From contig QFMX01000011.1 of NCBI GenBank assembly GCA_003240625.1, forward strand, positions 1 through 64,000: DNA of 64,000 bases. Reading direction: 5' to 3'. The position numbers and the translations under genes are program-made. Positions 56,701 through 62,929 of the stretch are shown piece after piece (position 1 is the stretch's first letter; each line of letters starts with the position of its first letter). The notes beneath the pieces were generated by a model, which saw nothing but the letters and a program-made list of their open reading frames with translations, did not search any database and had not been told where the DNA came from. Source of the stretch: Sphingomonas taxi (GTDB taxonomy: Bacteria; Pseudomonadota; Alphaproteobacteria; Sphingomonadales; Sphingomonadaceae).

Positions 56701-56956
56701 CAACCCGACGGCCGACATTGGCGGGCGATGCAGGCGCGTCGTCCCCCGGCAACGCGTCGCTCGACGGCAGGTGGACCACCAGCGCGTCCGGCGCGAACGC
56801 CGTCGCGATTCCGGCAATCTCCGTCGCGCGCTGATCGTCGGCGGCAACGCAGATCACGTCGCCCTTCTCCAGCCCTTCGACGACCGCGACCGCTATCGGT
56901 CCCGCGGCAAGAGGGGTGACACGCTCGTTGACGACCTGCTGACTGACCTGAAGCAC
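53792..56956 (-). CDS. Mfd-type transcription-repair coupling translocase, shortened or paralogous
   Basis: A 1054-residue protein with Mfd architecture: a UvrB-like N-terminal part, an RNA-polymerase-interacting domain (VIVHEEFGIGVVRGLE; RRLVPVAEADRIWRYG) and a RecG-like helicase core with GDVGYGKTEVALRAA (about 548-562), DEEQRFG (about 650) and LTLSATPIPRTLQ, ending with the TRCF module (LYARLARLDGV...). It is about 100 residues shorter than typical Mfd, mainly in the N-terminal half. It could be the only Mfd or a second, divergent one; recG and sdhE, which I believe neighbour mfd in relatives, are missing here. The start is a GTG at 56956 with AAGGA 9 nt before it. Confidence 0.75.
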   Translation of the reverse strand: MLQVSQQVVNERVTPLAAGPIAVAVVEGLEKGDVICVAADDQRATEIAGIATAFAPDALVVHLPSSDALPGDDAPASPANVGRRVAALRQLRAATEAKAHPILLVKTAEATAVRYPAPAMFDAAPPRLAVGDAIDVDAFAETAAEIGYIVDDRVDEPGEIALRGGVIDVFPADREHPVRIEFADGVITGLRNYDPVSQLGEGDIDRVEIGRATEPSVEDGVSVLAHLPDAAIAFDEGAERRRTRFLAIAADGLPRRKAAVDLVDDKTWQAAAAERDVLAIEGSDAQPPRFVERRDPARAFARFAKDSLADGRLLIVGSPRDLRFLQPRLERAAKIAFVQIERWSEASAAKPGSAMMLAAPIDRGFVVDGMTMVAGADLLGGRARADGISGSGAGAIAALASELRCGDVIVHEEFGIGVVRGLEMLPGTEGDAIVLEYAKGGRRLVPVAEADRIWRYGAEVDAVTLDALDGSSWQKRRGAIDSAIAESARDLAAIAAERGARTTDPIVPDRAAYERFAAGFAFTETPDQARAITTTLADLASGKPMDRLVIGDVGYGKTEVALRAAAAVALAGRQVAIAAPTTVLVHQHIETFTRRFEGSGIVVAGLSRLSSTAEKARVKAGLADGSIQVVIGTGAIAGKGVAYKDLALVVIDEEQRFGAADKTKLHALGVGHVLTLSATPIPRTLQSAMIGLQGLSVIATPPARRQPIRTAVAHFDDATVRAALRRERARGGQSFVVVPRIDDMAPLAARLAKLVPELGLVQAHGKMPAAEIDEAMVSFAAGDGDILLATNIIEAGLDVPRANTMIVHHADRFGLSQLHQLRGRVGRSGRRGQVMLLTDGDATIGEATLKRLRTLQAFDRLGAGFAISARDLDLRGAGDLVGEAQAGHMKLIGIDLYQHLFGRALRKARLEREGDTLVDDWIPELHLELGGCLPEEWIPETEVRLALYARLARLDGVAALDQFEAELDDRFGAMPDQARRLLQVARIRTLARAADIRRIDAGPAAIALTPYDRRTAKPVGDLVEKNGRWIAGESIGDPIERANRIEELLDALVA

Positions 56957-57088
56957 CGATACGCATCCTTCTTTAGGCGCTCAACGTGAGCCCCGAGATG
57001 CACGTTCCGGTGATCCTATCCTGGATCAGGATGTTCGTTCGATTGCGGGGATGAACGGCACAGTCCGAAAAGGCTACGCCGCCGGGCG

Positions 57089-57814
57089 CTACTCTTCGCC
57101 GATCAGCGTCAGCACATCGCCGATGATCCGCGTCATCGCGATCCGGGCGGCGCCCGGATCGCGCGCGATGATCGCATCGGCCACCGCCGCATGATCGGCG
57201 ATGTTGGCAGACCGTCCCTTGATCCGGTTGGTGAACCGGATCGAGGTGCGTAGCGCGGTCGATACCACCGACTGGAATTGCGCGTAGAAGGGATTCTTCG
57301 ACGCCCGCAGGATCGCCATGTGGAACGCGATATCCGCCTCGAGCGGATCGGTCAGCCCCGCCTCGCCCGCCTCCATCTGCTCCAGCCCGGCACGGATCGT
57401 CAGGAAATCGGCCGCGTCGCCGAACCGTGCCGCCAACGCCGCCGCCTCCGGTTCGATCGCGACCCGCAACTGGTTGAAATGCCGGAGCAGATCGACCGAA
57501 AATTTCCGCTCCAGTGTCCAGCGCAGGACGTCGGTATCGAACAGGTTCCACGCACTTGCCGGCTGCACGATGGTACCCTGTCGCGGGCGGGCGCTGACCA
57601 AGCCCTTTGCGGTCAGCATCTTGACCGCTTCGCGCGTCACCGATCGGCTCACGCCGTGCGTCTTGGCGATTTCCGCCTCGGTCGGGAACGGACGATGTTC
57701 GTACCGTCCCGTGACGATCGCACGGCCGAGCGTATCGAGCATCCCATGCGTAAGGTTACGCCCCAACGCGGTTACGGTCGAACCACTCTCGCCTTCTGTC
57801 ATATCGATCGCCAT
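57089..57814 (-). CDS. dgoR: GntR/FadR-family regulator of the galactonate genes
   Basis: A 241-residue GntR family repressor of the FadR (FCD) group. The winged HTH contains YEHRPFPTEAEIAKTHGVSRSVTREAVKMLTAKGLVSARPRQGT; the effector domain has the metal-type motif pattern with EADIAFHMAILRASKN and DHAAVADAIIARDP. It is divergent from dgoK-dgoA, so it probably controls them, with galactonate or KDGal as inducer (known for DgoR). The start is placed at 57814; an ATG at 57802 is also possible. A likely operator is at 57889-57913. Confidence 0.85.
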   Translation of the reverse strand: MAIDMTEGESGSTVTALGRNLTHGMLDTLGRAIVTGRYEHRPFPTEAEIAKTHGVSRSVTREAVKMLTAKGLVSARPRQGTIVQPASAWNLFDTDVLRWTLERKFSVDLLRHFNQLRVAIEPEAAALAARFGDAADFLTIRAGLEQMEAGEAGLTDPLEADIAFHMAILRASKNPFYAQFQSVVSTALRTSIRFTNRIKGRSANIADHAAVADAIIARDPGAARIAMTRIIGDVLTLIGEE

Positions 57815-57888
57815 CGGCAAGGTTCTGACGCAAGCGAGGGATACTGTCACCCGTCAAAAGGTCTAAAATACGTGTTGCGCGATCGTGC

Positions 57889-57913
57889 ATGACAAACATT
57901 CCGTAATTGTCAT
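57889..57913. promoter_or_regulatory. Candidate DgoR operator
   Basis: ATGACAA (57889-57895) and TTGTCAT (57907-57913) are perfect 7-bp inverted arms separated by 11 nt in the 179-nt gap between the divergent dgoR and dgoK genes. The arms are of the TTGT...ACAA type used by many FadR-group regulators. Regulator assignment is inference. Confidence 0.55.
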
Positions 57914-57993
57914 ATAAACCGGCCTGTTCGATCGTCGCCACCGCGCGCGAGCGATCCTATTGCGGCACAGGCAACGAGCCCGAGGGTGATGAG

Positions 57994-58857
57994 ATGGGCG
58001 ATTTTATTGCAGTCGATTGGGGGACGACCAATCGCCGTGCGTTCCGGATCGAAGACGGCAGCGTCGTCGCGTCCGAGCGGGACGATCGCGGCGCGGCCAA
58101 TGTCGCAGCGGGCGAATACCAGGCGGACGTGGCCGGCATCCGCGCGCGGCTCGGCGACCTACCGATGCTGCTCGCCGGGATGGTCGGATCGAACATCGGC
58201 TGGCGCAGCGTGCCCTATGTCGCGGCGCCCGCGGGTCTTGCCGAGATCGCCGCGGGGCTCGACCGGGTCGACGACCGCACCGCGATCGTGCCGGGACTGT
58301 CGTACCGCGACGGGCTGCATGCCGACGTGATGCGCGGCGAGGAGGTGCAGTTGCTCGGCGCGGTCGCTGCCGGGCTGGTGCCCGCCGACGCGATGCTCTG
58401 CCAGCCCGGTACGCATTGCAAATGGGCGACCGTCGAGGGCGGCGCGATCACCCGCTTTACGACCGCGATGACCGGCGAACTCTTCGCGCTGCTCCGCGCG
58501 CACGGCGTGCTGTCGCGGCAGCTTGGTCACCCGGTCGAACTGGGCTCCGCGTTTCTCGAAGGCGTCGCCGAGGGCGCGCGGCGCGATCTCGCCGCCAGCC
58601 TGTTCGCGATCCGCGCGCGCGGCGTGCTCGGGATTGCCGACGACGCGCACGCAGCCTCGTTCGCGAGCGGGTTGCTGATCGGTGCGGACACCGCCGCGCG
58701 GATCGAGCCGGGTGCCGCGGTGCACATCCTCGCCGATCCCGCGCTGGGTGCGCTCTATGCCGGCGCGATCGATGCGCTGGGCGGCACCTCGCACCATATC
58801 GACAGCCAGGCCGCATTCGTGGCCGGCATCACCCGCATCCAGGATCTTGCAGCATGA
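57994..58857 (+). CDS. dgoK: 2-Dehydro-3-deoxygalactonokinase
   Basis: A 287-residue sugar kinase that phosphorylates 2-dehydro-3-deoxy-D-galactonate (KDGal) in the De Ley-Doudoroff pathway. FIAVDWGTTNRRAFRI is the phosphate-binding opening of the family, followed by GMVGSNIGWRSVPYV, MRGEEVQLLGA, LCQPGTHCKWATVEGG and the C-terminal ADPALGALYAGAIDALG. The ATG at 57994 has a GAGGGTGATGAG site before it. The stop overlaps the dgoA ATG (ATGA). dgoD and a transporter are absent from the window. Confidence 0.93.
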   Translation: MGDFIAVDWGTTNRRAFRIEDGSVVASERDDRGAANVAAGEYQADVAGIRARLGDLPMLLAGMVGSNIGWRSVPYVAAPAGLAEIAAGLDRVDDRTAIVPGLSYRDGLHADVMRGEEVQLLGAVAAGLVPADAMLCQPGTHCKWATVEGGAITRFTTAMTGELFALLRAHGVLSRQLGHPVELGSAFLEGVAEGARRDLAASLFAIRARGVLGIADDAHAASFASGLLIGADTAARIEPGAAVHILADPALGALYAGAIDALGGTSHHIDSQAAFVAGITRIQDLAA

Positions 58858-59495
58858 CTTCCTCTACCACGCACCGCCAGGCCTTCGACAACGCCTTCGC
58901 GAAATGCCCGCTGATCGCGATTCTGCGCGGCGTGAAGCCCGATGAGGTCGAGGCGATCGGCGAGGCGCTGGTCGATGCCGGGTTCACGATCCTCGAAGTA
59001 CCGATGAACTCGCCCGACCCGCTCGACAGCATCGCCCGACTGGCGCGCACGCTGAAGGGCCGCGCGGTCGTCGGTGCGGGCACGGTGCTGCGCGTCGAGG
59101 ACGTGGCGGCGGTCGGCGCGGCGGGTGGGACGCTGATCATTGCCCCCAACGCGAACGTGCGGGTGATCGCGGCGGCGGCCGAGCGCGGTTATGTCGCCCT
59201 CCCCGGCATCGCGACCCCGACCGAAGCATTCGCAGCGCTGGAAGCGGGTGCCGCGGCGCTGAAACTGTTCCCGGCCGAGGCCGCGAGTCCCGCCGTGCTG
59301 AAGGCGATGCGTGCCGTCCTTCCCAAGGATACGCGCGTGCTACCCGTCGGTGGGGTGGTGCCGGAGATCATGGCGGAGTGGCGCAAGGCAGGGGCGGCGG
59401 GTTTCGGTCTGGGCTCCGCGTTGTATGCGCCGGGGATGACCGCGGCCGATGTCGGCGCGCGGGCGCGCGGGTTTATCGACGCGTTGCAGGCGTAA
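58854..59495 (+). CDS. dgoA: 2-Dehydro-3-deoxy-6-phosphogalactonate aldolase
   Basis: A 213-residue class I KDPG/KDPGal aldolase that cleaves KDPGal to pyruvate and glyceraldehyde-3-phosphate. The Schiff-base lysine is K137 in ALKLFPAEA, with E48 (LEVPMNSP) and R25 (ILRGV) as active-site residues and PTEAF before. Its coupling to dgoK (overlapping ATGA) points to the galactonate over the Entner-Doudoroff version (Eda). Confidence 0.92.
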   Translation: MTSSTTHRQAFDNAFAKCPLIAILRGVKPDEVEAIGEALVDAGFTILEVPMNSPDPLDSIARLARTLKGRAVVGAGTVLRVEDVAAVGAAGGTLIIAPNANVRVIAAAAERGYVALPGIATPTEAFAALEAGAAALKLFPAEAASPAVLKAMRAVLPKDTRVLPVGGVVPEIMAEWRKAGAAGFGLGSALYAPGMTAADVGARARGFIDALQA

Positions 59496-59631
59496 TCAAA
59501 GGGTTACCAGAGCTGGCCCCGGCCGTCGGGGGGGGCGCCGCTGGCTCTGAGACTCTGCTGTTCTTGAGCTCTCGGGCTTCCGGGACTCCGCCAGGACCGC
59601 AACCGCAACCAGATATCCCCACCAATCCCGC

Positions 59632-59716
59632 CCGTCACCCCAGCGAAAGCTGGGGTCTCCTGGTTCGGGTTGCCCGCTCGCCAACCGGGATACCCCAGCT
59701 TTCGCTGGGGTGACGG
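59632..59716. repeat. Paired palindromic repeat (CGTCACCCCAGC type)
   Basis: CCGTCACCCCAGCGAAAGC is mirrored by GCTTTCGCTGGGGTGACGG. It shares the AGCGAAAGC core with the element at 2577-2660. It occupies the dgoA-bioF gap (59496-59845), in which no gene is evident. Confidence 0.78.
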
Positions 59717-59734
59717 AGTGCGGCGGGCATTGAG

Positions 59735-59782
59735 GTTCGAAACTTGCGGGATTCGAAACCAGCGGGGTTCGAAACTGGCGGG
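59735..59782. repeat. Three 16-bp tandem repeats upstream of bioF
   Basis: Units at 59735-59750, 59751-59766 and 59767-59782 follow (G/A)TTCGAAAC(T/C)(T/A/G)GCGGG at a strict 16-bp period, with a TTCGAA palindromic core. They lie 64-111 nt before the bioF ATG, so they could be a binding site array or a small minisatellite. The sequence does not resemble known biotin-regulator sites (BirA or BioR). Confidence 0.65.
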
Positions 59783-59845
59783 GTAAGTCTCACGCCTCAT
59801 CGACCCGCTATCGTCATCGTGCCGCGTAACGATTAGGGCGGCGCG

Positions 59846-60967
59846 ATGATGTTTGCCGACCAGGAACGAGACCTCGCCACGCTGGCTGCCGCCGACCGGT
59901 ACCGATCGCTCCGACCGCGTACCGGGGTCGACTTCGCCTCGAACGACTATCTCGGGCTCGCCGGATCGGACCGTCTGCGGGCTGCGATGATCGAGGCCTT
60001 GGCGCGCGGCGTGCCGGTCGGCTCGGGCGGCTCGCGGTTGTTACGGGGGAATGCGCCCGAGCATGAAATCCTGGAGGCGGATGCGGCGCGGTTTTTCGGC
60101 ACCGGGGCGGCGCTGTTCTTCGCCAGCGGTTACATCGCCAACACGATCCTGTTCGCGACGCTGCCGCAGCGCGATGACCTGATCGTCCACGACGCGCTGA
60201 TCCACGCGAGCGCGCACGAGGGGATGCGGCTGACCCGGGCGACATGCGTGAGCGCAGCGCACAACGATGCCGATGCGTTCGCAGATGCGATAGCCGCATG
60301 GCGCACGGGGGGCGGCACGGGCCGCGTGTGGATCGCGGTCGAGAGCCTCTACAGCATGGACGGCGACCGCGCGCCGCTCGCCGATCTCGCGCGGGTCGCG
60401 GACCGCCATGACGCCGTTCTCCTGATCGACGAGGCGCATGCGACAGGGGTGTTCGGTACCGACGGCCGTGGCCTCGCCGAAGACCTCGACGGGCGCGAGA
60501 ACGTCATCACGCTGCGCACGTGCGGCAAGGCGCTCGGCTGCGAGGGCGCGCTGTTGTGCGGCCCGGCGGTCATGCGCGCGTTCATCGTCAACCGCGGGCG
60601 CGGGTTCATCTTCTCGACCGCGCCGTCACCGCTGATGGCGCTGGCGGTCGGCGAGGCATTGCGGATCATGGCCGACGAACCGGCACGGCGGGAGCAACTT
60701 TGGGACCTCGTCGCGACCGCCGAGCGCATGCTCGCGCCGTACGGTGTGGCGGCGACCGGGTCGCAGATCCTGCCGCTGATCCTCGGCGATGCGGCACGAA
60801 CGATGCACGTCGCCGGCGCGATCCAGGCGGCGGGGTTCGACGTGCGTGGTATCCGTCCGCCGACCGTGCCCGAGGGTACGTCGCGGTTGCGGATATCGTT
60901 GACGCTGAACGCCACCGCGGCGGATATCGAGGCTTTGGGCGAGGTCATGAAGGAGGCGCTGCAATGA
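59846..60967 (+). CDS. bioF: 8-Amino-7-oxononanoate synthase
   Basis: PLP enzyme of 373 residues that condenses pimeloyl-thioester with L-alanine in biotin synthesis. The fold type I motifs are FASNDYLGLAG, GSGGSRLLRGN, IHASAHEG and LIDEAHATGVFGTDGRG; the Schiff-base lysine is K228 in TCGKALGCEGA. The stop overlaps the bioD start (ATGA). bioB and bioC/H are not in the window. Confidence 0.93.
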   Translation: MMFADQERDLATLAAADRYRSLRPRTGVDFASNDYLGLAGSDRLRAAMIEALARGVPVGSGGSRLLRGNAPEHEILEADAARFFGTGAALFFASGYIANTILFATLPQRDDLIVHDALIHASAHEGMRLTRATCVSAAHNDADAFADAIAAWRTGGGTGRVWIAVESLYSMDGDRAPLADLARVADRHDAVLLIDEAHATGVFGTDGRGLAEDLDGRENVITLRTCGKALGCEGALLCGPAVMRAFIVNRGRGFIFSTAPSPLMALAVGEALRIMADEPARREQLWDLVATAERMLAPYGVAATGSQILPLILGDAARTMHVAGAIQAAGFDVRGIRPPTVPEGTSRLRISLTLNATAADIEALGEVMKEALQ

Positions 60968-61581
60968 CGATTATCGTCACCGGAACGGACACGGATATCG
61001 GCAAGACGGTGTTCGCCGCTGGCCTGACCACAGCGCTAGGCGCGCGCTACTGGAAGCCGGTCCAGGCCGGGCTCGCGGACGGCAGCGATGCCGCCTCCGT
61101 CGCAGCACTAGGCGTCCCGGCAGAGCGCGTGCTGCCCGAAGCGTACCGGCTGACGACACCGTGCTCGCCGCATCTCGCCGCCGAGATCGACGACGTGACG
61201 ATCGACCCCGAACGGCTCGCGCTGCCCGAAGTCGATGGCCCGCTGGTGGTCGAAGGCGCGGGCGGCGTGATGGTGCCGATCACGCGCGACCTGATCTTCG
61301 CAGATCTGTTCGCGCGCTGGGCCAAGCCGGTGGTGCTCGTCGCGCGAACCGGGCTCGGCACGATCAACCACAGCCTGCTCTCGATCGAGGCGTTGCGCAG
61401 CCGCGGCGTCCCGATCCTCGGCATCGCCTTCGTCGGCGACGCGGTCGAGGATAGCGAGGCGACCATCGCCACGCTGGGGAAAGTCCGCCGGCTCGGTCGC
61501 CTGCCGCGCCTCGATCCGCTCAACGCCGCGACACTGGCCGAGGCGTTCGCCGCGAACTTCGACCTGGAGGCGTTCCGGTGA
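60964..61581 (+). CDS. bioD: Dethiobiotin synthetase
   Basis: A 205-residue ATP-dependent carboxylase that forms dethiobiotin from DAPA and CO2. The P-loop variant TGTDTDIGKTVFAAGL is at residues 6-21, followed by KPVQAGL and VVEGAGGVMVPI. Coupled to both bioF and bioA by overlapping start and stop codons. Confidence 0.94.
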   Translation: MTIIVTGTDTDIGKTVFAAGLTTALGARYWKPVQAGLADGSDAASVAALGVPAERVLPEAYRLTTPCSPHLAAEIDDVTIDPERLALPEVDGPLVVEGAGGVMVPITRDLIFADLFARWAKPVVLVARTGLGTINHSLLSIEALRSRGVPILGIAFVGDAVEDSEATIATLGKVRRLGRLPRLDPLNAATLAEAFAANFDLEAFR

Positions 61582-62831
61582 GCGATTCCCCTGTATGGCA
61601 CCCCTTCACGCAGCACGGCCTGCGCGAACCGATCCCGCTCGTCACGCACGCCGACGGCGCCGCGCTCTACACGTCGGACGGCCGGCGGATCGTCGATGCG
61701 ATCTCGTCCTGGTGGGTGACCACGCACGGCCACGCCAACCCGAAGATCATGGCGGCGATCGCCGAACAGGCGGGCAAGCTCGATCAGATCATCTTCGCCG
61801 GGTGGACGCACCAGCCTGCCGAGGACCTCGCGCGCGGGCTGACCGCGATCATGCCCCCCGAGCTCACGCGAGTCTTTTTCTCCGACTCAGGCTCCACCAG
61901 CGTCGAGTGCGCGCTGAAGATGGCGCTCGGCTATTGGCTTGATCGCGGCGAGGACCGCCACCGCATCCTCGTCCTCGAACATAGCTATCACGGCGACACG
62001 ATCGGCGCGATGTCGGTCGGCGCGCGCGGCGTCTACAACCGCGCCTATGCGCCGCTGCTGTTCGATGTCGGCACGATCCCCTTCCCCGCCGCCGGGCGCG
62101 AACAGGCGACGCTCGACGCCCTGGAACGCGCCTGCGCCGCGCACCCGGCCGCGTTCATCGTCGAGCCGCTGCTGCTCGGCGCGGGCGGGATGCACATCTA
62201 TCCCGCGCACATCCTCGCCGAGATGCGGCGGATCTGTGCAGCGCACGACGTGCTGTTCATCGCCGACGAGGTGATGACCGGCTGGGGCCGCACCGGCACG
62301 CTGCTCGCCTGCGAACAGGCGGGCGTGGTGCCCGACATCCTGTGCCTGTCGAAGGGGCTGACCGGCGGCGCGATCCCGCTCGCGGTGACGATGGCGACCG
62401 AGGCGATCTACCAGGCGCATTACGGCACCGACCGCGCGCGGATGTTCTTCCACTCGTCGAGCTACACGGCCAACCCGATCGCCTGCGCCGCCGCCAATGC
62501 GAATTTGGCCATCTGGCGCGACGAACCGGTACGCGAACGGATCGCCGATCTCGCCGCTCGCCAGGCGTCTAGGATGGAGACCCTCGCCCGACACCCCCGC
62601 ATCGCCAACGCGCGCCAGATCGGCACGATCACCGCGGTCGAACTGCGCGGCGAGGACGGCTATCTCTCGCAGATCGGCCCGCGCCTACTCGCCTTTTTCC
62701 GCGATCGTGACCTGCTGCTCCGCCCGCTCGGCAACACCGTCTACGTGATGCCGCCCTATTGCATCGACGACGCCGATCTCGATCGGATCTACGCTGCGAT
62801 CGGCGAAGCGTGCGATGTGATCCGACACTGA
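61578..62831 (+). CDS. bioA: Adenosylmethionine-8-amino-7-oxononanoate aminotransferase
   Basis: PLP aminotransferase of 417 residues that uses SAM as amino donor to make DAPA. SVWHPFTQH-like VWHPFTQHGL, ISSWWVTTHGHANP, SDSGSTSVECALKMA, IADEVMTGWGRTG and K259 in LSKGLTGG define it. Starts at GTG 61578 overlapping the bioD stop (GTGA). The TonB/biotin order bioF-bioD-bioA is one of the common arrangements. Confidence 0.95.
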   Translation: MSDSPVWHPFTQHGLREPIPLVTHADGAALYTSDGRRIVDAISSWWVTTHGHANPKIMAAIAEQAGKLDQIIFAGWTHQPAEDLARGLTAIMPPELTRVFFSDSGSTSVECALKMALGYWLDRGEDRHRILVLEHSYHGDTIGAMSVGARGVYNRAYAPLLFDVGTIPFPAAGREQATLDALERACAAHPAAFIVEPLLLGAGGMHIYPAHILAEMRRICAAHDVLFIADEVMTGWGRTGTLLACEQAGVVPDILCLSKGLTGGAIPLAVTMATEAIYQAHYGTDRARMFFHSSSYTANPIACAAANANLAIWRDEPVRERIADLAARQASRMETLARHPRIANARQIGTITAVELRGEDGYLSQIGPRLLAFFRDRDLLLRPLGNTVYVMPPYCIDDADLDRIYAAIGEACDVIRH

Positions 62832-62842
62832 GGCTGACGTTC

Positions 62843-62859
62843 TTGCTGCACTGCAGCAA
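62843..62859. promoter_or_regulatory. Candidate PhaR operator before PHB depolymerase
   Basis: TTGCTGCACTGCAGCAA is a perfect 17-bp palindrome containing CTGC-N3-GCAG, the core described for PhaR binding in Rhodobacter. It lies 71-87 nt before the start of the PHB-depolymerase-family gene. A phaR gene is present at 36981-37517. Confidence 0.55.
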
Positions 62860-62929
62860 CAAATGATGTAGGTGCGACGTTGAGATAGGATCGCGGCTGA
62901 GTACGCTTGCGACGAAAGGCTCGATTCAC

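Noticed and set aside
54179..56989. A 936-codon open frame on the plus strand opposite the Mfd-like gene
   Set aside because: It is the antisense of a high-GC gene with clear helicase motifs; its own product is Arg/Asp-rich with no recognisable domains or ribosome-binding site.
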